NCBI GenBank assembly: GCA_030637665.1
Contig: DAOWGA010000259.1
Coordinates: forward strand, 1-6,408
Length of the DNA: 6,408 bases
Reading direction: 5' to 3'
Source of the DNA: Lysobacterales bacterium
GTDB taxonomy: Bacteria; Pseudomonadota; Gammaproteobacteria; Xanthomonadales; SZUA-36
The notes under the pieces: model-generated
The model's input: the letters and a program-made list of their open reading frames with translations, nothing else
What the model was told of the DNA's origin: nothing
The model's database searches: none
Shown here: positions 1 to 6,357 of the stretch, in pieces
How the letters are laid out: every line of letters starts with the position of its first letter
How positions within the stretch are numbered: position 1 is the stretch's first letter
Made by a program: the position numbers and the translations under genes

Positions 1-2019
1 CGCCTGCTGAAAGACATCGAGGTTTTCTTTCCGGTCGTAGCCGTGGCCTTCATTCAGGGCCTTGATATACCACACAGGCTGGCCCCGTTCACGCAGAGCC
101 TTGACGATTTGTTCTGACTCACTGACCGGCACCCGCGGGTCATTCTGTCCTTGTACCACCAGCAGGGGGATTCCGATGCGGTCAACATGGTTTAGCGGGC
201 TGATGCTTTCCAGGAAAGCGCGCATTTCCGGATCGCGTTCGTCACCATACTCGCGCCGCCGCAGATCACGGCGATATTCTTCGGTGTTTTCCAGGAAGCT
301 GACGAAGTTGCTGATACCGACGACGTCCACCCCCGCCCGTAACCTGTCGCTGTAGTGAACCGCCGAGGCCATCACGATGTAGCCTCCGTAGCTGCCACCG
401 TAAATAGCCACGCGGCTTTCATCCAGGTCCGGCTGACTCGCTATCCAGTCGAGCAGGGCGCCGATGTCTTTCACTGCGTCTTCACGCCCGTAACCATTAT
501 CCAGTGATACGTATTCACTGTCATAACCGGTGGAGCCCCGGATATTCGGAGCAATAACCGCCGCCCCGAGTTCGGCGATCCACATCTGAAATGTACTACT
601 GAACGAGGGCCGGTACTGGCCCTCCGGCCCGCCATGAACGTGGATGATGACAGGATGGGGCCCGTCTCCGCGAGGCCGGTACACGAAGGCCGGAATTTTC
701 CGTGGCTCTTCGCCCTTGAGGTCAAAAGAAGGGTAGTGCACCAACTCTGGTTCGACGAACGTCTTCGTCTCGAGTCCGCCGACCTCGCTGTAGGTCCAGC
801 GCTGGAGTGCCCTGGCAGTCTGTGGCGAGCGGCCGAGGCTCATCACGAATACATCACTCGGCGTTTGCGCGGTACTCATGGTCATCGCAATGCGCTTGTT
901 GTCCGGGTGAAATTTCAGCTGATAAATCAAGCCTGTGGGCATGTTCCTAATCAAGGAAAAGGTGCGCTTTCGTGTGTTCAACAGATACAGGCGGCTGATG
1001 CCTCCTTCGTTGGTAGCGAAGGCGCCGCGTTTGCCGTCAGCGCTGAGGGCAAATTTTGATACATCCCAGGGGATGTTTTGAGAGATAAATTCAGTTTCAC
1101 TGCCGGGGTCGATTGATCGCCATGCCAGTTCGGCGGCCCGGCCGCGCGCATTGCTGATGAAATAAAATCCCTTGCCGCGCGGGTCGAATTGAATGGCGCG
1201 GTTGGCTGAAGGATTTTCAGCATTTCCGGCAAGCAGGCGCATTTCGCGGCTTTCAAGATCCAGCAGATGGATACGGGAGTCCGTGACCTTGAAGTATTGC
1301 TGAGCCAGTAGATATTTTCCATCCTCGCTGAAATCAACCGGCCCCCACCAGTCTCCAACACCTGCCTCGACCAGTAACTCGGCACTTTCGGGGTGGTCCG
1401 GGTCCATGATCCAGATGTCGTTGCTGCGGCCATTACGGCGTGTCGACTGGTAAGCCAGCCGTTTGCCGTCACTGCTCCATTGAATAAGCCGGTTGCGCGA
1501 CTGGCCGTCGGTCAGCATGGTCGTGGAGGCGGTTGCGGGATCGAACAGAAAAATCTGGTCGAATTCAGCGCCGCCCCGGTCCATTGTGAAGGCCAGTTCG
1601 CGGCCCTTGTTGCGGCGTTCGACCTGGCCCAGGGGCTCCTTGAACCAGGTCAGTTGATTTCGGGCCCCGCCCGGTCCATGCAACTGGTGGATCTGGCTGA
1701 CTTCCCCGAAACGGGTCCGGACATAAAGACTCTGGCCGTCCTCTGCCCAATCCAGAAAACTCGCGGACCGCGTATTCTGGTACTGATTGAGCCGTGTCAC
1801 CAACTCAGCAGGAATCTCCGGCACATCCTGCAGGATCAGCTGACCATTGTTGGCGGTCCGCTCCGTGGCATCGGCGAGGGCTGGCTCCAACGCGGCCAGC
1901 ATAATCATCAGCACGCATGAGATTACACGCCCTGGTGACAGTCCGGGGCACAGCAGCGCCTGTTTGGTCTTACTCAGCTGTCTGGCGCCATAGCAAGATC
2001 GTGGTAAAGCAGGTGACAC
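1..2019 (-). CDS. S9 family (prolyl oligopeptidase-like) serine peptidase, exported; C-terminal end off the left edge
   Basis: The frame is open from a stop at 2029-2031 to base 1, giving about 673 codons without interruption. Numbering is from the GTG at 2019. Residues about 50-420 show beta-propeller-like repeats typical of S9 N-terminal domains (for example FSEDGKYLL and LSADGKRGAF). From about residue 430 comes an alpha/beta-hydrolase domain with an oxyanion-side HGGPEG at about 462, the nucleophile elbow GGSYGG (Ser543, codon 391-393), Asp627 in GQNDPRVP and His659 in NEGHGYDR. The triad is therefore complete, and probably only some 15-30 residues are missing on the left. The hydrophobic stretch VISCVLMIMLAAL followed by ALA-DA looks like a Sec signal peptide cleaved after residue 49. 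The start is uncertain. GTG 2019 gives a positively charged n-region but has no clear Shine-Dalgarno; GTG 1914 or ATG 1908 would leave a signal with no basic residue. The family cleaves peptides, and the exact substrate cannot be told. The gene is divergent from glmU. Confidence 0.9.
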   Translation of the reverse strand, partial: MSPALPRSCYGARQLSKTKQALLCPGLSPGRVISCVLMIMLAALEPALADATERTANNGQLILQDVPEIPAELVTRLNQYQNTRSASFLDWAEDGQSLYVRTRFGEVSQIHQLHGPGGARNQLTWFKEPLGQVERRNKGRELAFTMDRGGAEFDQIFLFDPATASTTMLTDGQSRNRLIQWSSDGKRLAYQSTRRNGRSNDIWIMDPDHPESAELLVEAGVGDWWGPVDFSEDGKYLLAQQYFKVTDSRIHLLDLESREMRLLAGNAENPSANRAIQFDPRGKGFYFISNARGRAAELAWRSIDPGSETEFISQNIPWDVSKFALSADGKRGAFATNEGGISRLYLLNTRKRTFSLIRNMPTGLIYQLKFHPDNKRIAMTMSTAQTPSDVFVMSLGRSPQTARALQRWTYSEVGGLETKTFVEPELVHYPSFDLKGEEPRKIPAFVYRPRGDGPHPVIIHVHGGPEGQYRPSFSSTFQMWIAELGAAVIAPNIRGSTGYDSEYVSLDNGYGREDAVKDIGALLDWIASQPDLDESRVAIYGGSYGGYIVMASAVHYSDRLRAGVDVVGISNFVSFLENTEEYRRDLRRREYGDERDPEMRAFLESISPLNHVDRIGIPLLVVQGQNDPRVPVSESEQIVKALRERGQPVWYIKALNEGHGYDRKENLDVFQQA

Positions 2020-2267
2020 GATGTGATTTCATAGACGGTGTCCGAAGCAAAGATAAAAATTGGTCTGCCCTAAATGGTCTGCCTGAATATAGCCCATTCG
2101 GACAGCATGATAGTGCAAAATGCCCTGTCACTTTCATCAGACCGGCATCTCCCCACAATATTTTCGAAAAATTTAGCATTTATACTACCTTCTGCAACAA
2201 ATAGTGCCTTCACAGCGATCCGGCTATACTGTGTTGCGATACATTTCAAAGGAATCCCCCTGGTCCA
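2020..2267. promoter_or_regulatory. Divergent intergenic region between the S9 peptidase and glmU
   Basis: This stretch of about 250 bp has no convincing gene. It is more AT-rich than its flanks, especially 2155-2205, and must carry the promoters for both divergent genes. On the plus strand, TATACT at 2225-2230 is a good -10 match that would give a leader of about 30 nt before glmU. On the minus strand, TATAAA (2184 down to 2179) is a possible -10 for the peptidase. Neither has a convincing -35 hexamer at 16-18 bp, so both may be weak or activator-dependent, or the wrong site. The region also holds a 10-bp palindrome, TTTTCGAAAA (2161-2170), and a 9-bp direct repeat listed separately. Confidence 0.4.
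2061..2083. repeat. Tandem 9-bp direct repeat TGGTCTGCC, 14-bp period
   Basis: TGGTCTGCC occurs at 2061-2069 and again at 2075-2083, each copy preceded by an A-rich tract. It lies about 40-60 bp upstream of the proposed peptidase start. Two identical half-sites at a fixed period could be an operator, but no known regulator consensus is recognised. A chance repeat of this length within 25 bp is unlikely but not impossible. Confidence 0.5.
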
Positions 2268-3638
2268 ATGAGCAAGGCCCTACACATCGTGATACTCGCT
2301 GCCGGCGAGGGCACGCGCATGAAATCCAGCCTGCCGAAAGTACTGCAAACGGTGGGTGGGCGACCCATGCTGTTGCATTTGCTGGATTCGGCTGATGCGC
2401 TGGATCCGGAACAGGTTCACGTGGTGATCGGCAGCGGCGCGGACCGGGTCAGGGAAGCCTGTAGTGAATATAAGGTTAACTGGGTTATCCAGTCCCAGAG
2501 ACAGGGTACGGGACATGCCGTGAAACAGGCGATGCCCGCCATTCCCGACGACGCTCGCGTATTGGTGCTGCTGGGTGACCATCCATTGATTCCTGTATCC
2601 GTTCTGTCCGAAATGACCGGGCAGGACACGGCCCCGCTTTCAGTGTTGACCATTGAACTGGATAAACCGCGGGGTTACGGGCGCATCGAGCGCGACCGCA
2701 CCGGGCGCATCAGTGGCGTGGTCGAGGATCGCGACGCCACGCCGGCGCAGTGGAAGATCAGGGAAGTGAACACCGGCATTATACTGGCCGATGCTGTTCA
2801 TTTGCGGCGTTGGCTGGACAAGCTGGGTTGCGACAACATCAAAAATGAGTATTACCTGACAGATATTTTCGCAATGGCGCACAGCGAAAAGAGGGAAATA
2901 CATGGCGTACTGGCGCCTGATCCCAGGGATTTGCAAGGCGTCAATGACCACCGCCAGCTTGCTGCACTGGAACAGCGTTTCCGTCATCACGCCGCCCAGC
3001 AACTGATGGATCAGGGGGTTCATATCATTGATCCTGAGCGGGTGGATATCCGCGGGCCGGTCACGGCCGGCAGAGATGTATGCGTGGATATCAACGTGGT
3101 TCTGGAGGGGAGAAATCAGTTGGGCGACGGGGTTTTCATCGGCCCTGGAGCTGTATTGAAGAACTGTGACCTGGCGGCCGGAACCCGCGTTCATCCTCAT
3201 AGCGTACTCGAGGGCGTAAGCACGACCGGGCCTTGTGATATCGGGCCATTTGCGCGCCTGCGTCCCGGCACGGTACTGGCGGCCGGAACACGCGTCGGAA
3301 ACTTCGTGGAGGTCAAGAATGCCCGCCTGGGTGAAGGCAGCAAGGCCAGCCACCTCAGCTACATTGGAGATACGATCATCGGGACCGGCGTTAACATCGG
3401 CGCCGGTACCATTACCTGCAATTACGACGGCGCCAGCAAGCACCAGACCATTATCGAAGACGATGTATTTGTCGGTTCAAATACCCAGCTGGTGGCGCCG
3501 GTGACCGTTGGCAAGGGTGCTACCATCGGCGCCGGCTCCACCATCACGAAAGACGTACCCGGCGATACCCTGACGGTCAGCCGGGCGCGGCAGACTTCGA
3601 TCAAGGGCTGGCAGCGGCCGCGTAAAAAGGAGGTCTGA
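2268..3638 (+). CDS. glmU: Bifunctional GlmU: GlcNAc-1-P uridyltransferase / glucosamine-1-P acetyltransferase
   Basis: The protein has 456 residues, the same length as E. coli GlmU. It acetylates GlcN-1-P with acetyl-CoA and then couples GlcNAc-1-P to UTP to give UDP-GlcNAc in the cytoplasm, feeding peptidoglycan and lipid A synthesis. The N-terminal pyrophosphorylase domain (about 1-230) has the nucleotide-binding signature LAAGEGTRM...LPK (10-24), QGTGHAV, the metal-binding Asp104 in GDHPL, GYGRI and EVNTGI. The left-handed beta-helix (about 250-440) has FARLRPG, NFVEVKNARLG, the catalytic His362 in SHLSYIGD, VNIGAGTITCNYDG and QLVAPVTVGKGATIG. The C-terminus GWQRPRKKEV matches the family. 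The ATG start aligns with the family N-terminus; an AAAGGA at 2248-2253 is the only Shine-Dalgarno-like site and sits rather far (14 nt) upstream. It is followed by glmS after 5 bp, so the two are almost certainly one operon. One oddity is His in GDHPL, where E. coli has Val. Confidence 0.98.
   Translation: MSKALHIVILAAGEGTRMKSSLPKVLQTVGGRPMLLHLLDSADALDPEQVHVVIGSGADRVREACSEYKVNWVIQSQRQGTGHAVKQAMPAIPDDARVLVLLGDHPLIPVSVLSEMTGQDTAPLSVLTIELDKPRGYGRIERDRTGRISGVVEDRDATPAQWKIREVNTGIILADAVHLRRWLDKLGCDNIKNEYYLTDIFAMAHSEKREIHGVLAPDPRDLQGVNDHRQLAALEQRFRHHAAQQLMDQGVHIIDPERVDIRGPVTAGRDVCVDINVVLEGRNQLGDGVFIGPGAVLKNCDLAAGTRVHPHSVLEGVSTTGPCDIGPFARLRPGTVLAAGTRVGNFVEVKNARLGEGSKASHLSYIGDTIIGTGVNIGAGTITCNYDGASKHQTIIEDDVFVGSNTQLVAPVTVGKGATIGAGSTITKDVPGDTLTVSRARQTSIKGWQRPRKKEV
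3626..3634 (+). promoter_or_regulatory. Strong Shine-Dalgarno for glmS inside the end of glmU
   Basis: AAAGGAGGT is a near-perfect anti-16S match, 9 nt before the glmS ATG at 3644. It is encoded by the last sense codons of glmU (KKEV), so ribosomes finishing glmU pass over it. This suggests coupled and efficient translation of glmS. It also fixes the glmS start. Confidence 0.85.
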
Positions 3639-3643
3639 AAAGC

Positions 3644-5479
3644 ATGTGCGGAATAGTAGCAGCCACCACTCTGCGTGATGTCAGCGAGATACTGATCTCC
3701 GGCCTGCGTGCACTCGAATACCGGGGATATGATTCGGCGGGAATTTCAGTTCAACGCAACGGGGCGCTCAGCCGTTTGCGGATCAAGGGCAAGGTAAAGG
3801 ACCTGCAGGCCCTGCTCGACGAAACACCGCTGCCGGGTTTCTGCGGCATTGCGCACACGCGCTGGGCCACACACGGTGTGCCGAATACGAGTAATGCGCA
3901 TCCGCATACGTCAAAAAACGAAATTGACCTGGTACATAACGGCATCATCGAGAATCACGACGAGTTACGCGCGGAACTGCAGGCGGCCGGCTACGAGTTC
4001 AGTTCGGAGACCGATTCCGAGGTGGTGGTCCACCTGGTCCATTCTCTTGTTTCCCAGGGCAATGATCTGTTCAGTGCCCTCCGCCTGGCGGTCAAACGTT
4101 TGCGGGGGGCATACGCCATCGCGGCAGTCAGTTCCCGCGAGCCCGGGGTGATTGCAGGCGCGCGCGCCGGCAGCCCGATGGTGCTCGGAATTGGTTTCCA
4201 CGAACATTTCCTCGCATCCGACATCTATCCACTGCTGTCGGTCACCAACCGCTTTGTTTACCTCGAAGAGGGTGACATCGTGCGCCTGGATACCAATGGT
4301 TACGAGATCCGTGACCGCGAGGACCAAGCGGTAAACCGGGAAGTGAAGGAAGCTGACGTGAGTGCCGACGCAGTGCAGCGCGGCCAGTATCGCCACTACA
4401 TGCAGAAGGAGATTTTCGAGCAGCCGGTTGCGGTGGCGGACACCCTGGAAGGCCGGATCAGTTCCGATCGTGTTCTACCGAATATATTCGGTGTGGGCGC
4501 TGAAGAGACTTTGAAGCGGGTTCGCCAGGTTCACATCGTGGCCTGTGGTACCAGCTTTCATGCCGGCCTGGTGGCGCGTTATCAGCTGGAGCAACTGGCG
4601 GGCATTCCCTGCATGGTGGAGGTCGCCAGCGAATATCGTTACCGCAATCCGGTCGTGCCGGATAATGCCCTGTTCGTTGTGATTTCCCAGTCCGGCGAAA
4701 CAGCGGACACCCTTGCAGCGCTGCGCCATGCCAAAAAATCAGGTTATCTGGCCACGCTGGCCATTTGCAACGTTCCTGAGAGTTCCATCGTGCGCGAAAC
4801 CGACCTGATTCTGATGACCCGGGCGGGCCCCGAAATCGCCGTTGCTTCCACCAAGGCTTTCACAACACAACTGGTGGCGCTACAGCTGCTGGTGCTGAGC
4901 CTGGCGCAACTGGGCGACCGGGTAAAAGCCGCGAAACTGGCTCAGTGGGTAAGGGAGCTCAGCAGCCTGCCGGAGATGATCAGGCGTGCGCTGGAACTGG
5001 ATGGGCGAGTCGAGATGCTGGCGGCGCGGTTTGCTGAAAAACATCATGCATTGTTCCTTGGCCGCGGCAGCCACTATCCCATCGCAATGGAAGGAGCCCT
5101 GAAACTCAAGGAAATTTCCTATATTCACGCTGAGGCCTACCCTGCCGGCGAGCTCAAACACGGGCCCCTGGCACTGGTGGATTACGACATGCCGGTCGTG
5201 GCGGTCGCTCCAAACAACCGCTTGCTGAAAAAACTCATCAGTAACATTGAGGAAGTTCGTGCCCGCGGCGGAGAAATGTACGTGATCGCGGATGCAGAAG
5301 CTGTGGCCAGCCTCAAGGAGCGCCATGGTGAGATTATCGAGTTGAACACCGGCGGAGATTTGCTGGCCCCGGTCGTATTGACCATTCCGCTGCAGTTACT
5401 GGCTTATCACGTGGCCGTTCTGCGCGGGACGGACGTTGATCAGCCGCGCAACCTGGCCAAGTCAGTGACAGTGGAGTAG
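3644..5479 (+). CDS. glmS: Glutamine--fructose-6-phosphate aminotransferase (isomerizing), GlmS
   Basis: The protein has 611 residues (E. coli GlmS has 609). It transfers the amide nitrogen of glutamine to fructose-6-phosphate to make glucosamine-6-phosphate, the committed step of amino-sugar synthesis, in the cytoplasm. The start MCGIV gives the N-terminal nucleophile Cys2, exposed after Met removal. The glutaminase (Ntn) domain (about 1-240) shows RGYDSAGI (27-34), HTRWATHG (71-78), HNGIIENHDELR and ETDSEVVVHL. Two SIS domains follow. The first has CGTSFHAG and the sugar-phosphate loop SQSGETADT (from Ser348). The second has GRGSHYPIAMEGALKLKE (Glu490) and AYPAGELKHGPLAL (His506). The C-terminal tail DQPRNLAKSVTVE with Lys606 is intact. 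All known catalytic residues appear to be present. The ATG lies 5 bp after the glmU stop, with a strong Shine-Dalgarno. No glmS ribozyme could fit in this gap. Confidence 0.98.
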   Translation: MCGIVAATTLRDVSEILISGLRALEYRGYDSAGISVQRNGALSRLRIKGKVKDLQALLDETPLPGFCGIAHTRWATHGVPNTSNAHPHTSKNEIDLVHNGIIENHDELRAELQAAGYEFSSETDSEVVVHLVHSLVSQGNDLFSALRLAVKRLRGAYAIAAVSSREPGVIAGARAGSPMVLGIGFHEHFLASDIYPLLSVTNRFVYLEEGDIVRLDTNGYEIRDREDQAVNREVKEADVSADAVQRGQYRHYMQKEIFEQPVAVADTLEGRISSDRVLPNIFGVGAEETLKRVRQVHIVACGTSFHAGLVARYQLEQLAGIPCMVEVASEYRYRNPVVPDNALFVVISQSGETADTLAALRHAKKSGYLATLAICNVPESSIVRETDLILMTRAGPEIAVASTKAFTTQLVALQLLVLSLAQLGDRVKAAKLAQWVRELSSLPEMIRRALELDGRVEMLAARFAEKHHALFLGRGSHYPIAMEGALKLKEISYIHAEAYPAGELKHGPLALVDYDMPVVAVAPNNRLLKKLISNIEEVRARGGEMYVIADAEAVASLKERHGEIIELNTGGDLLAPVVLTIPLQLLAYHVAVLRGTDVDQPRNLAKSVTVE

Positions 5480-5494
5480 AAGCAGCGGGGAGCG

Positions 5495-5521
5495 GAAAAC
5501 TGGCGATAATCGTCCGTTTTC
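5495..5521. terminator. Imperfect hairpin after glmS, possible weak terminator
   Basis: GAAAAC (5495-5500) and GTTTTC (5516-5521) are perfect inverted arms. Inside them, GG/CC and CGA/TCG can also pair around a short TAA loop, with single-base bulges. The inner GC stem followed by GTTTTC resembles an intrinsic terminator with a short four-T tract, and its mirror image would serve the other strand. There is no long U-run, so termination may be partial and let transcription reach the exbD-like gene. It begins 16 bp after the glmS stop. Confidence 0.4.
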
Positions 5522-5555
5522 AGTAAGCTGACTGGCCCGGCTCCGGATATCCAGA

Positions 5556-5960
5556 ATGCGCAGAAGACACCACACAGAAGACGAAGCTGAAATCAACATC
5601 ACGCCGATGCTGGACATCGTGTTCATCATGCTCATCTTTTTCATCGTGACCACGTCATTCGTCAAGGAAACGGGGCTCGAAGTCTCACGTCCATCCAATG
5701 CGCCCCCCAAGGAAATCAAGCAGGACAAGGGGCCGATCGTTGTCAAAATCAGCGCCGCCAGCCTGATCAGCGTGAAAGGCCGCATCCTCGAGCCCGGGGC
5801 AGTGCAAGCCAACCTGGAACGCGAAAAAGCCGAGAAACCGACCTCGCCCCTGATCGTGGCAGCTCATCCGGAAGCAGAGACCGAGGCGCTGGTGACCATT
5901 CTCGACGCCGCCAAGGCGGTCGGAATCGAGGCGGTCAGCGTGGCCACGACCGCGCAGTGA
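5556..5960 (+). CDS. ExbD/TolR-family biopolymer transport protein, ExbD type-2-like
   Basis: The protein has 134 residues. A short charged cytoplasmic N-terminus (MRRRHHTEDEAE) is followed by INITPMLDIVFIMLIFFIV, the single transmembrane helix typical of ExbD/TolR, with the proton-path Asp at residue 20. SFVKETGLEVSRP then leads into a small periplasmic domain (about 60-130). Members act with an ExbB/TolQ partner to convert proton motive force into work at the cell envelope, such as TonB-dependent uptake or Tol-Pal function. The sequence around the helix resembles the ExbD2 proteins of TonB2-type systems more than TolR, which is inference from memory of the family. No exbB, tonB or tol gene is beside it. 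It follows glmS by 76 bp and converges with ycgL. The ATG is supported by the family N-terminus, but the Shine-Dalgarno is weak. The symbol is left blank because exbD versus tolR cannot be settled here. Confidence 0.92.
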   Translation: MRRRHHTEDEAEINITPMLDIVFIMLIFFIVTTSFVKETGLEVSRPSNAPPKEIKQDKGPIVVKISAASLISVKGRILEPGAVQANLEREKAEKPTSPLIVAAHPEAETEALVTILDAAKAVGIEAVSVATTAQ

Positions 5961-5973
5961 TTTCCCGGGCTGC

Positions 5974-6243
5974 TCATGCCATCCATTTTGAAATTTCAGC
6001 TTCCACCGGTAGTTTCGGCGGAAGTTGCAGGTAAAAACCGTCTTCTTCCAGGCACTTCAGGACTTTTTTTACATCCACACGCGCCAGTTTACTGACCGGA
6101 GTCAGATCAAGGGTCATCACCAAACCCGGATCACCAAACGCTGTCCGCAGTTCCTCCGGCAAATCCTCGAAATCCATTTCTGAAACCAGGTAAAGATAAG
6201 CCTCGCTTTTACGGTCAGATCTGAAAATTCGGCAATTCATCAT
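5974..6243 (-). CDS. ycgL: YcgL domain-containing protein
   Basis: The protein has 89 residues. It matches the small YcgL family of Gammaproteobacteria: an N-terminal C-x-I-[FY]-R-S followed by a tyrosine-rich strand (AYLYL), then DFEDLPEELRTAFGDP, a V-KV-K-L helix and the diagnostic GFYLQLPPK near residues 69-77. E. coli YcgL has the equivalents VPEELMKGFGQP and GYYLQLPPP. It is a cytoplasmic protein with no signal peptide or membrane segment, and its cellular role is not established. Two adjacent ATGs (6243 and 6240) can start it; a GGATA just upstream fits the second slightly better. Its stop is 13 bp from the stop of the convergent exbD-like gene. It is divergent from the TIR-domain gene at the right edge. 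Confidence 0.93.
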   Translation of the reverse strand: MMNCRIFRSDRKSEAYLYLVSEMDFEDLPEELRTAFGDPGLVMTLDLTPVSKLARVDVKKVLKCLEEDGFYLQLPPKLPVEAEISKWMA

Positions 6244-6357
6244 TTATCCAGATTGTCGGCGTTTGTTTATCCTGCCAGTATATCGAATCGGGGCCACAAA
6301 TTTGATCAATGTGGGCTATGATTAAATTGATAGAAATGCAAATTTCATGTTGGTTTT
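6244..6357. promoter_or_regulatory. Divergent intergenic region between ycgL and the TIR-domain gene
   Basis: This AT-rich stretch of 114 bp should hold both promoters. On the minus strand, TATACT (6282 down to 6277) is a possible -10 for ycgL, giving a leader of about 27 nt. On the plus strand, TATGAT (6317-6322) with GCCACA (6294-6299) at 17 bp is a possible but weak promoter for the rightward gene. The palindrome TTGATCAA lies at 6302-6309 between them. A small hairpin, GAAAT-GCAA-ATTTC (6333-6346), sits just before the GTG of the TIR gene. None of these is strong enough to call firmly. Confidence 0.35.

Noticed and set aside
62..1920. Several open frames on the plus strand and in other minus frames across the peptidase region
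   Set aside because: They overlap a 670-codon frame with a full catalytic triad and propeller motifs, and their translations show no recognisable domains; they are shadows.
1917..2271. Short plus-strand frames before glmU
   Set aside because: They have no family resemblance, lack a ribosome site, and mutually overlap in different frames in what looks like an intergenic regulatory stretch.
2640..3443. A 267-codon minus-strand frame inside glmU
   Set aside because: It lies fully antisense to a well conserved gene, has no recognisable domain, and is explained by high GC codon bias.
5931..5953. Inverted repeat GCGGTC...GACCGC near the end of the exbD-like gene, considered as a terminator
   Set aside because: It is within coding sequence and has no T-tract after it on either strand; it may be a product of codon composition.
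6000..6024. Hairpin CTTCC-A-CCG / CGG-C-GGAAG inside ycgL, considered as a terminator for the exbD-like gene
   Set aside because: It encodes the conserved end of YcgL (LPPKLPVEA) and lacks a following T-run on either strand.
6302..6309. TTGATCAA considered as an FNR-type site
   Set aside because: The FNR consensus needs TTGAT and ATCAA separated by four bases; here the halves are merged, so it is only a short palindrome.
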